DNA of 64,000 nucleotides, taken from Cheilinus undulatus. Lineage: Eukaryota; Chordata; Actinopteri; Labriformes; Labridae. This document shows, one piece after another, positions 34,001-45,600 of this stretch (the first letter of the stretch is position 1; each line of letters starts with the position of its first letter). Position numbers and translations under genes: made by a program. Location: assembly GCF_018320785.1 (NCBI RefSeq), contig NC_054873.1, forward strand, positions 28,176,196-28,240,195. The letters are read 5' to 3'. The notes under the pieces were generated by a model that was not told the origin of the DNA, ran no database searches, and saw nothing but the letters and a program-made list of their open reading frames with translations.

Positions 34001-35168
34001 TCAGGTAAATAGTGAATCAATCACTAGTCCAGCAGCTTGAGACAGAATACCTACAAGCAGCTGTCATTAAGTGACAGTCATTTCCAGTAATTACAGCTTA
34101 GGTTTTTAAGCCACTAATGGCTTGTGCAGGTGTTTGCCAGACGTCTAAAGCTGGGGCAAGCTGGTCTAATGGAAAGGCGTGAGGAAATATGGATTTATGA
34201 AAGTCTGTGTGACTGATCTGACCCTATACTGGGAGTAGATAAAAACAGCTGTCAGTGACACATATACTTCCATGAAAGAGCATGGATGCCAAAAGGTCCT
34301 AACCCTTTGGAGTGTCTTTAAAGCATCAGTTGCCAGATTCTCCTCACTTCCTCAGTGTATAGTGAGTGTGAATCTCAGGCAGATAATTTGCTCTAAACAT
34401 CTGCTTTCACACTCTACAGGAAGGGTGTGATTTTGCATGTGTTTGCACCTATAAGAGTGTGCATGTGCATAGTGTGATTGCATTGCTTAAACAACTCTGA
34501 TGGGCTCATGGAGAAAATAAATACCTTCAGCTACCCACTCATGTCCTGCAGGACCATCCTCACACCTTGAAGAAGAGAGCATCTCTCCCTTTCCTCCTCC
34601 TCTTCTTAAGAATATGATATCGCGTCTAAATTGTCTGCACAGGCTGCAAGTTTATTTGGCTTCATGAGAGGCACAGCAGGCAATAACTGGGATGAGAGCC
34701 AGCTGTAAACAAACACCAATGGACCATTGTGCAGAAACAGTTTGTTCCCCCTTTGCTTTATTTTCGCCTTTTATGGTTTCACACTGTAATAACAATCTGA
34801 ACCTGTGAGTTAAGCTGTGAAGGATTATGCTGCAGTGTTTGTGGACCGTTTGTCCATATAAATCAACCCCAGAGGGTGCAAGGGAGCCATGTGAGCACTA
34901 GTGGGAGCCATTGGATCACGGTTTTCCTCTGTTTTGTGCATGTATTGATCTTAGCAGTGCCTGTGAGGAGGAAAGGGACCGTCATTCAGTCATATCTGGG
35001 TCCAAAAGGCATGGAAAATATCTTCTGCACAATGCAATGAGCGGCATTTAGGCCAGTGAGAGTTGATCTGTATCTGAAGCACATGTTAAGCTGCAGTTTG
35101 GCTGTCTTGCATTTCTGTGCAGGGTAAAGCTGTTCTTTTATTCTTTGTGTAGTGTGCTCATGCTGGCC

Positions 35169-35194
35169 GTTTTTTTTTTTTTTTTTTTTTTTTT
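35169..35194. repeat. Poly-T run
   Basis: An uninterrupted T-run of about 26 bases; no adjacent retroposon body was recognised. Confidence 0.9.
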
Positions 35195-35290
35195 GTGGAG
35201 ATAAAAATCTCATCTTATGCTCTCTTACTCTTGTGGAAATTTGCAAATTGCTTAAGAAAGGCTGTTATAGAAGATAAAAGTTGATGGAGT

Positions 35291-35381
<91 letters not shown>
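35291..35381. repeat. Compound (GACA)n(GATA)n microsatellite
   Basis: About eight GACA units are followed by about 15 GATA units. GATA/GACA compound arrays are the Bkm-type sequences known from vertebrate sex chromosomes, but also occur on autosomes. Confidence 0.97.
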
Positions 35382-35382
<1 letters not shown>

Positions 35383-38300
35383 CTTGCATGGATTTATAAA
35401 GAGGATAAATCAGTGTATAATTCAGGACCACGGACAGCTCTAAAGCTTTGATTCAGCTTTGTCCTGACACCAGAACATCCCTAAACAAGCATGTCTGCTA
35501 TTATCCTGTCATCATGCAAATGCATGTTGACTACCACAACATCTTTAAAGTTTCCTCAAAGAGAGGGCATCTAATAACAAAAGGGAAATTGTAATATTAC
35601 CCCAAGTGTTTCATATCCGGTAGTATTCATTAGAGAAGTCACAAACCACGCTGCATCGAGATAAATAACACTTTGAAACAAATTGTCTGTGTGATATTAG
35701 AAAAAGCTCACTTTGATGTAGTTTTAATAGCAAGATTATGTAGAAGATACTACAAAGACAGCCTGGGGTGTTTGCTTTAGGCAGATGTGTGAGCACATTT
35801 TGCAACATTCTGCTGTATGAGCGGGGACCAAGCAGACCTTTCGATGATGAAAAGTCATTGTTATTCTGGTTCGTGAGCTGAGGGAGCCATGATAGGAAAC
35901 ATCCCTGGCAAATAAACAGAGGTTCATTGGCAACAACAGAGGCTGGAGCAGAGCATAGAATTATGCAATGAAATCTAACAGGCCTCTGTGGTGCAACACG
36001 AGCTGAAGAACTCATAAATGTTTGAGCACCTGCTGGGTTAATATGCACTTTTGTCGACATCCTCGGCTCGCATGCTGAAGCACTCATCGTACTAAACATA
36101 GAGCCAACATGATCTGAACTATACGTCACCTATACACAAAACACTAAAGAGGCATCAGAGTGAAAATGGAGAAATGTCATTTCGTTTTCAGACACTGAGA
36201 AACAGCACCGTCAACATTCCCTGCTGATGTGCTCCCTTGTTTCTGGAGAACATCCTGCCTTTGCAGCCATTTCCTAAACATCTGCACACTGATTTTAAAG
36301 TGGATTTTTGTCTGACATCTCATGTTGTCATCAGAACAGCTGCTTCCACTGTTTTCCTCTTTTTCAGGCTGACTCCTGCACCCCCTCTGCTCTCCTCCTG
36401 CATACCAGAGAGACACAAAGCAATAACACGAGAACACCAAGCTTGCACTGGATAAGATGACATACACTCAAAATTGGGTTTCTTTAGCATTTGTTGATCT
36501 GTGGGATAACTGATGTTTGCTAAGAGCTAAGCTAAAAATATTCAGATGAGTGTTACATGAGATAAATGCCAAAAACATGCACGGATGTTGAGGTTTATCA
36601 TCCCAGCTCCTTCATCTGCTGCTCGGCTCACCTTGAGATGTGCCGAGGCTGAGCTTGTCCTCAGGGACAGAAAACTCTCTGCTTTGATTGTAAACAAGTC
36701 TGTCTGAATTTATTATCATCTGCCACGAGTGTATAATCACAGAGACCAGTCCCCCACGACTGCATTTCCATATTCATGCAAATGCTGCTTTTGCAAGTAA
36801 ATGGTAATTTCTTTCATTTTGCTTTTCTGAATTTTTGCATTGTCATCATTTGTAATTGGAATAGGCATGGCAAAACACAAGAAGCTGCACCATACTCACC
36901 CCCCCCAGCAGCATGTGATCAATTAAAATGAAGAACACGTATTTCTGTTTGCATTTGATAAATTCTGATGCAGTAATATTCCCAATGTGTGAAGCTACTT
37001 GAATAAGCAGCAGAAAACACACTTTTCTACATATATTATCTATTTGGGAAACTTTTTTTCTGCATTTTCTCTTAGAAGAGCCTGTCTTTAGCAGCTCCAG
37101 TGCTTCACTCAGTAACAGTATGTGAGCAGATCACTGCTAATGACTCTGGAACCACAAACAGTAATGAATGCAGAACGTGTGAGGTGACTTGATAATGTTT
37201 CCCATTTGAGAGAATATCTTGATCAACTGTCAGCAGATGTGGTTGCTTTTGAAGCTCTTACTAAGAAGATGAAGCCAAGAATAGATTTATTCAATAATTA
37301 GAAAGATTGTATGGATTTTACTCCCCTCAGTATAGGCCAAACAAATATGCAACCATTGCCATTTGTGGGTCCTGTCAGGGCTGTTACTGTTAAGTACTCA
37401 GTTATTCATAGGAGTGGCTCTCAGCTGGTTAAGGGTTTAGTGGCCCAAATTTTAGAACATTTTTAACCTCTCAAATGTATTCTAAAAAGTTGGGCACCGG
37501 TTAAGCTTAACAGGGGCTGTAATCCCTGAACGTACTAGTTGCAGGATTGAGTTTGGATCTTGGCGTTGCTTGGTGCATGTCCTCCCCTACTCTGTCTTCC
37601 CATATTTCTTGTCTCCCTTCAGCTGTGCTGTCCCAGTTAAGGCAAAAAGGCCAAAAAAGAATCTTCAGAAAGCAAAAATGTCGCAGTTTGGACTTGAGAT
37701 GGAACAAAACATATGACTGAACAAAGAGACCACAGACAACAAACATGTTTTAAAAGATCATCATTAAGCCCTAAGAGGGCATGCATCCATGCGTCCTGTG
37801 ATAACATGCCATGGGAAAATTTGCTTTTTTATCCTAAGACATTGAGATGAATAGGTCAAAATTGGTTTCAGAGTCTGTACAGACACACTGTCACCAATAA
37901 AACACATAGGTGAAACACATAAGGACACATTGATCACATATATGTAAATCTAGGGCTGGGTTAGAAGTAGAAATAATAGATGTAGGATGTAGTAGGATGT
38001 TTGTCCGCTTTGACACCATCCATAATCTTCAGCCTTATACCTCTTTTCTTTAATATGATAAATGACTCAGTAGGGATGTTAAAATAGTTGACAAATATAC
38101 AAATATGGGTAACTTTGGCCAATATGCCAAAAAAAAAGTCTTCTTGGAATGGCTACCACAGCTGTAGTGCAACTCATCTTGGACTACTGATGTGACAACA
38201 ACAGGAGAATTGGATTAAAACAGCTTTTGATGAAAGTACCGTCATAGATCTTAACAATATTTAGATTTTACATAATAGGCTAGCAAGTCAGCCTAAAAGA

Positions 38301-38397
38301 ACAACAGCTGCATTACCATTAAATCATCAGAACAGTTATATTTGTGAAATACAAATGTACAAATGTATTCTTTTTACCTTTTTTTGTCCTAATGCAG

Positions 38398-38475
38398 CTG
38401 TTCCGAGTGTCCATGATGATCATATGCAGCGACAAGGAGGCGACATCATCAGTTACAACTACAGACCATCTAGAG
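38398..38475 (+). other. Candidate internal exon of unknown transcript, 78 nt
   Basis: A strong pyrimidine tract and tcctaatgcag acceptor precede, and CTAGAG before gtaagt is a near-consensus donor. The exon is 26 codons, phase 0 to 0, and is open when joined to ATG CAG at 30550, starting MQLFRVSMMIICSDKEATSS. A second frame is also open (VPSVHDDHMQRQGGDIISYN), so coding is not proven. No family recognised. Confidence 0.3.
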
Positions 38476-38939
38476 GTAAGTCTTGGAGGGCAAAAATGAC
38501 AAATTATTATGATATTCTAGTCTTAATTACCTTCTGTACACTCAGTGAATCTAAGTAAAGTGATAAGTGTCACACATGAGTCTTCATGACGTTAAAGCTG
38601 TGTTGTGCTCTTGCTTTTTACCCCCGAAGTTTGCCACGACTGTAGAAGAGATGTTCTTAACAGTGTCCCATTCATCATAATTAAAAATGAAGTTATAAAG
38701 TTAAGTTAATTATAGAAAAATGATGTCATTCAAACCCTCATAATTTTTAAAGGGAGGAGCCACGTCAGTGCTGGTGGCTTGTCAAACTTCTGTTTCCCCC
38801 CAGATTCATCTGTATTTATTTATTTATATTTATATATTTAAAGAACAGTAATAAAAAGGGGTATTTACAATTTCTATTGTCAAAGAGTTTCAAAGAATCA
38901 CATTAGTATGAATATTTATATATTCATGGAAGAGGATTA

Positions 38940-39460
38940 GAGATCTTTGGCACAAGTGAAGGAGTTCAAGTATCCCGGGGTCTTGTTCACTATTAAGGCT
39001 AGAATGGACCGTATTGGTCGATCTTCATTCCAACCCTCATTTATGGTCATGAAGTCTAGGTGATGACTGAAAGAATAAGCGAGATTCCTCAGGAGGATGG
39101 CTGGGCTCAGCCTTAGATAGGGTGAGGAGCTTGGACATCTGGAGGGAGTTCCAAGTAGAGTGGTGGTTCAGGCATCTGACCAGGATACCTCCCGGTCCCC
39201 TGCCTGTGGAGGTCTTCTGGGTACATCCAACTGGAAGGAGACCCTGGGGTATACCAAGGACTTCCTGGAGGATTAATATATCTCATCTAGCCTGGGAACC
39301 CTCTGACTCCCCAGGAAGAGCTGGAAAAGGTTGCTGGGGAGAGGGAATGTCTGGATGGACGTGCTTGGCCTGCTGCCACCACGACTAGGCCCTGGATGAG
39401 CGGGAGAAGATGGATGGATGGATGGATGGATGGATGGATGGATGGATGGATGGATGGAAG
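38940..39460 (+). mobile_element. Non-LTR retrotransposon (LINE) 3' fragment with GGAT tail
   Basis: The piece starts GGAGTTCAAGTATCCCGGGG and continues through GTGGAGGTCTTCTGGGTACA to the GGAGAAGATGGATGG tail. Translation gives IPPGPLPVEVFWVHPTGRRP and ISHLAWEP, relics of the common fish RT C-terminal segment (MPPGRLPGEVFRACPTGRRP-like). It is 5' truncated with internal deletions. I would assign it to a fish L2/Rex-type LINE but cannot settle the clade. Confidence 0.82.
39409..39458. repeat. (GGAT)n tetranucleotide tail
   Basis: About twelve GGAT units form the 3' tail of the LINE fragment and give a Pro-Ser-Ile-His open frame on the other strand. Confidence 0.97.
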
Positions 39461-41257
39461 AGGACAGTGAAGGAAAAGGAAAGCTGTGCACTCTGAGAAG
39501 AAAGTTGAAATGATGAGAAAAAAAGTCGCAATTTCAATATTGAGAATATAGTAAAACCTTATTAGGCTGTTACAAACAGATCTTAACTGTTTCAACAAAA
39601 TCCCTTATAGTGATGAACATACTTCAGAATTGGATTTAACAACAAAGACTGTGGTAGGGGACTATGTTACTGGGTCCTCTTCAGCACAATAGACACACAA
39701 AGAACTTAGATGGATGCAAGGTCTCTTTTAATTATACTCACACACACATGGTAACAAAACATAACTACTTTCTTTCTTGTCCGAATTGCCCGGCACTCAT
39801 CATCTTTAAATCGTTCCAGTATATCAGTCCAACTCCAAATCTTCCTTCAGTAAGGAGCACAGCCTCAAGGATCTGCTACATGTGTTTGTGTGAGCTCTCT
39901 CCCAGCTCCAGCATGCTACTGCAAAGAGACAAAGACCACCATCAAGCCACAGAAAACACCTGTGTCACTTAGCACTGGCACTGCTCCCCTGAGCCACTCC
40001 CACACCTCTCTCCCCTACAGCTGAGCAGAACTACACCCCACTACCACAAAGACATTCTTTCTTTTTTAGCCCATAAACACTGTGTGGTTGTCTGAGACCT
40101 GTTGTTTGGTAAAGTTCAAGATGGTTTCGCTTTATTATCAAAACTTTGACTTTTTTTCCTCAAAATTGTATTTCAGCCTATTCTCGAACTTTTTGTCTTT
40201 TTTCTAGACATTTTACCTTTTTTTTGACATTTCGAGTTTCCTCACAAACTGCACTTTATTATTTTGTCCCTCACCCCCTGTCCCTAATCCTCTTCTGTAT
40301 AACTCTCATGCCTTTACTTGAAAAAAAAAATGAAAGTGATAAAATCAGAACCCAGTATTATGTTAAGTGTTATGGATATTTAGTTACATCTATAACACTC
40401 AGTAATAGGGTGTTTTCACAACATTAATTTACAGATGAAGTGCATGTGCACATAATCACTGAGATTATTCATAACTTTAGAAAGGTAATTAAAATCATGG
40501 AGACATGTTTGAAGGAATGTGATTCACCCCTAATAAATCTACTTTACTTTTCTGTAGATATTTACTGTAATTTCTCATAAGATTACAAAAATGTTAACAC
40601 ATATGATGACAGCTGTGTTTTTATGCATGCTATATTCATATTTAGTCTATACACCAGGGGAACTTTCAGGGCTGTGCATTAGAATTGTACATTGATTGCA
40701 AAATCCACTCCTAATAATTTCTAATCAGGGAGGTTAAAATGAATAGGTTTCATTTTGGTATGTGACTTTATAATGAGGCACAGTGTTGACTTCAGTGCGT
40801 ACAGTAAAGCTTACCCTCCATTTCATGAGGCGGATCACATTAATCACATGATATTCATTTGGTAAGGAAGCAGGGAAGAGCTGTAAGTGAATTAAGGCAC
40901 ATAGCAATACAAAGAGTCTAATTACAAATTTGATTCTGAATTAGCATGGCACGCTATTAGCCACATCAGCTTGAGGAGTGATTCTTCACAGAGCTGAACC
41001 ACGCTCTGTGCCAAACGAGTATTTAAGCTATCACATTGCATATCAGCTGCCATACTACATTGTTCCTGGGGTTAGCCTGCAAGCAGATCTAGATCCTTGA
41101 ATCAATTACCCCTCCAGTGCCTACAAACCCAGATCCCATTTCTCTGTGTCACGCTCGATAAAAGCTATTCCCTGTCTTTCTATGCTGTCTGTCTCTGAGC
41201 GCCCGAGCTGCTTCTCATTTGTCTCATCTGATCTTTAAAGCGCTGGCGATTTCACTT

Positions 41258-41279
41258 TTTTTTTTTTTTTTTTTTTTTT
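41258..41279. repeat. Poly-T run
   Basis: An uninterrupted T-run of about 22 bases in otherwise unique sequence. Confidence 0.9.
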
Positions 41280-42004
41280 GGAGTGACTCAGAGCTCTAGC
41301 AGGAAGAAAATGACTCCCCAAAGTGGGAGGGTCATTAATTAAGGCCTGACTTAAACTCATCACATCTTAAGCTTGGGATCTCTTCCCTTTAGTGGAAAAA
41401 AAAGAAGTCAACAGTAAACTCCCTAGCACAAAAACTTTGCCACTACATTACTCACTGTCACTTTTGTCAGATATAATTTGATTTTTGACTCTGAACCGAC
41501 TCGTAATTCCTGCACAGAAAGAGATGATGGTCAGTGCAGTCCCTGTTATGAAAAACTGGAGGGAGTACTGACAGAGATGTTTGGATACACCATGTAGTTA
41601 TGTCAACAGTAGCAGTTGGCCACTGAAAAAAACAAAAACTACTAACGTAGGGTTTTTTTTATGTAGTACTGTTCTTTGGAAACATGTCCTTAACTATCAG
41701 ACATTTCTGTATTGTGCTCCTACAGTACACAGTCTCAGATCATTTGTTCAGGGCAACAGTTAAAAGTTTATGGTGGGAGCAAGACAGTCGTTTTATGACT
41801 GGGACTAACTTTTACTTAGGAGACTTTCTGACACAAACAGGGAACAGGGAGGGGGGTCTTCTGTGGTTGTTCAGTGAGTTGACTGATTCACCAATTTATT
41901 AAGTACTAGCTTCTCTCACCATTTAGTGCTATTTTGAAAGAATTACTTGGTGTGGGTTTGGTAATCCTGACCAGAAAAATGCAGATGTGAAGTTGTCATG
42001 TAAG

Positions 42005-42600
42005 GTCGTTTTCACACCTGATAGTCCGGGGGACTCGGTCCATTTTGGAACAGAAATCCAACATTGTTGCTCTTTTGTTTGAATTGGTTCGTATTCACAC
42101 TGCTCTTGGCCAAACGGACCAAACCATCTGAACACCTACAACCTCTGCCCGCTAGGGGCGCTGTCGTCGCAAACAAATGGCGACGAAGAAGAAAAGAAGG
42201 CGTAGAAGAAGACGAAACCAGAAATCCATCTCCTTCCGCCGGTCTTTTCTTCCACATAAACAATGAAAAAACACAGAATTTACGCAGTCTTAGGGTTTCT
42301 GTTTTGCATTGCGGCATAATGAGCAGCTGGCAAAGTGGTGAGCTGTCCAGCATGTCTTTCTTTACATGAAACGAATAAATCAGCACCAATGACAACATGT
42401 TGCTATGGCTACACAGGCACCAAGCGAGGTACCGATATGTATTTGAGTGTATTAAATCACAAATAACTCTCTACACCATTACACTTTATGCCACTTCCAG
42501 CCTTTGGGTCACAAGTTGGTTTGCTTTCACACCTCAAACGAACCGTACCAGGGTTCATTTGGAAGCGGACTTAGACCCCCTGTTTTCAAGCGAACTTCAT
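42005..42600. repeat. Putative interspersed repeat with TTTCACACCT words at both sides
   Basis: GTTTTCACACCTGATAGTCC at the left and GCTTTCACACCTCAAACGAACC at the right bracket a CpG-richer body containing GCCCGCTAGGGGCGCTGTCG. The style matches known fish nonautonomous DNA elements, but the flanking words are in direct orientation and no target duplication was found. Confidence 0.4.
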
Positions 42601-45600
42601 TCATCTACAATTTATGATGACATACAGTAGTGTTGGTGGAAAAATCTCATCTTCTTATGGTTATGGCTTTCCAGTGATCATTGAAACAAAATAATTTAGA
42701 CTGATCACTGTGCAGCATGTTGTGTTGTACTTCTTTGGTCCATAGGTTTTGCCATTTGTAGTAAATGGCGCACTCTCTCCCTACCTTTTAAGTTCAGTGT
42801 GTGCTTTGCCTCTCCCACCAAAACAGCTCTCACTTTAATTTAAGTTAGGAGCAGAAAGAGACACAGTTTGACTCTCTGACAACCACATTGTTGTACACAA
42901 AAAAATGACGCAGTGAGCAACTTTGGAACCTAAATCGTAGCCTCTTACTTTTTAATCCCTCTTGGAGGTTGATATTTTGCCATTTCTGTGGCGCTACCCA
43001 TGCCTTCGTAGCCCTCATGAAAGCTTCACTTGTGAGACTGGAACTTAGTTGACTTAGTTAAATCCACACAAGTAAATCCAATCCTATTATTATTTTTTGA
43101 ATCAATTTTTTGAACTTTTCCACTGCTTGCAGCTCTGATAAGCACCATTTTGTATATGGTATATTTTCTTCACTGTCACGTCATAGTTTGTCAAACTGAA
43201 AACTGTCAGCTAAAACAAAGAAACACAGGGACTTTTTTGTAAATATGTGAATATTTTGAGGACTTTGTGTCACAGAATGATTATAGTTTCACTTTCTTTG
43301 ATCCCCAAGAGTTATGAGACCAAGTTTGTGAAAAAAAGTCTCAGTCATTATTGTCTACTGTGCGTCACACATACAAATCTTTGATTTCCATTTAGTTTTA
43401 TCCTTTGTCTTTATAGTCCTGTAACTTTTTAAAAGTTCAAGTCACATTACTGCAGCACATATATTCTTTAAGCCCAGGCTGTCTTGAAAAGACGGATGTT
43501 CAGAGCTTGACAGTGCACCACAGGGTTAAAGTTTTATAAGCTTCTTTAAAAGCTTAGTTAGAATAGCTAAGGGCTCAGAGGGTCAAAAACCAGAGAGATT
43601 AAGATGATAGCAAATCTGATGGTTTACAAAAACAGTGCAATGTCCTCAGTAATGTTGGACCTCTCCTGTTTTAGGAGTCAGACCTGGAATAATGCAAAAG
43701 AACTTCTGCAGATATCAAACATCCATGAAGACATGCACACAGGGACATCCATAACTCATGCTTATCTAGACATCCTTAACACCTTGTAGGCAATGTGCAT
43801 GCATTTATGGATATCTGATGTCTGAAAGAACTTGCAGAATTTGTTACATGGTTGTGTTTGCCTTGAGCATCATTCCCATGTATCTGTAACAGCAGCAGCA
43901 TCACCTGCAGCCAACGCGCAGGTGACACAGACTAAATCTGTGGTGATATAGGACAGGAATTTGATTTTTGTTTTCATCAAACAGAGAAGAAGTGGCAGCA
44001 TGATATGCTTCATGTCACATGACTAACATCACACATCCTGTGAAATGACTGACAGTGCCATCACAGTTGTAAAAGAAATATAATTCATTTCTACTTCAAT
44101 GTGTCTCAATCCCACTGCTCAACCAGCAAGCTCCCTTTTGCACGTCTTGAATTTGTATTGCGTCACCAACTCAATATGTCAGCTCCCATCACAGGGGTAT
44201 TTGTGATTAATGTCACAGATGGAGACAGCAACATGTCACTATAGCATATGCCCTTTAAGTACAGATCTAGGCTAACACAAGCTGCACAGAGAGCAATGTC
44301 TTTTTTAAATATGCTAATGTCAGAAGTTTCAAACAAAATGATCAATAGCTGTAACTTCCAGAGTTATTGTAGGCAATACACACACATGCACACATCTTTC
44401 TACAGACTTCTGCCTCTCTGTACAGCAGCCATGTTTTCCTTGATGATAGTGCAGCATCTCCTTTGCTGACAACAAAGTCCTACGTAGTCCCCGGTGAAAC
44501 AGATGGAAATGTGCTTCAAGCCCTCGTTGACAACAAAATAAGAATGCCAGACAAAATTAGATTGTTAACAAAAGGAAACAGTTGCACATGGGAATAATGT
44601 TGTGATGGAATGTATTTAAAAAAATAAAACAGGCACACGGAAGAAAAAAATACTCAGAGAGGTCCACAGAGAGCAGCGAGGTAAGTGGTTCATTGGTTTA
44701 AAGTGAATTCAAGACAAAAGAGAAAGGAAAATTAAATTGGATGCATTAGTAATAATTGAAGCTGGCCTGCATATTACATCAGTTTTTAAATGAATATCAC
44801 ATTTTCTTAAGTATTTCACTGGTGATGGAGCAAATAAAACAGCTCTTTTTACTTGCTGCTGTGAATTGACATGGTATTAAGGGTTCTGCCTGCGTCGTCT
44901 TCTGTCTATATGGACAGTACTTGACACTGATCAGCTGAAATCAGCTGCAGCTTTCCTTGAAGGTCACCCTCATCACATTTAGTCAGCATTGTTCCTTTTT
45001 TCTCCATGAATATGTAAGTTGTCTTTTTTGGCTCCATTTGAGATGAGATCACTGTGATGCTGTGGAGGATTGACTCATGGACTGTTAAATACCCCCACAT
45101 CTCATTGACATGAGTGACAGCCGCTGCCCTTCTCAGGTGGGAGAGTGAGAGAAATATTAGGACAGCTGAGCGAGCATTTGTGAGAGTGTGTGTGAAATAT
45201 AAGTGAGGCGATAAAGATGTCACGCCACAGCTTGAGAGGGGTAATTATCAGGAGTAAATCCTTATCCTTCTTAATTCAGATTTGGGAAATTGCCAGAGAG
45301 GGTAAGAGAATTTTGCTGACTTTTAATGCGGGGAAAAAATACAGGGTGCAGATTTTTTTTTTCCCTGCACAGAACAGATAAACAATGGCTGCTTTTTTCT
45401 CAGACCCACACATGGAGCATTCCTAAATTATTAATGCAGGTGTGGATTACCTCTGCAGAGAGGGAGAGTTTAGAGGTACACAGGTAAAAAGTGATCTGTT
45501 TCACTCTATCTGCCCCCATTTCCAATTCCCACTTTCATCTCCATCAGACCCCCTCAGCCATATCATCCCCTCCAGCTCCCCAGGAGAACCTTTGAACCTG

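Larger units (their letters stand above)
30556..38397. other. Non-coding stretch right of the arsa promoter
   Basis: It would be the first intron of the divergent transcript if that is real. Contents are a repeat remnant (30942-31090), a short GT run (33048-33062), a T-run (35169-35194), a GACA/GATA microsatellite, and unique sequence that may be regulatory near 36600-36840. The longest open frame (172 codons, minus strand, 35611-36129) shows no family resemblance. Confidence 0.6.
38476..42004. other. Non-coding stretch with LINE tail and T-run
   Basis: It holds a LINE 3' fragment (38940-39460), a T-run (41258-41279) and unique AT-rich sequence (40750-41130). No gene was recognised. The open frames here are short and lack homology that I know of. 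Confidence 0.6.

Noticed and set aside
39287..39598. Minus-strand frame with Pro-Ser-Ile-His repeats
   Set aside because: It is the antisense of the LINE 3' end and its GGAT tail.
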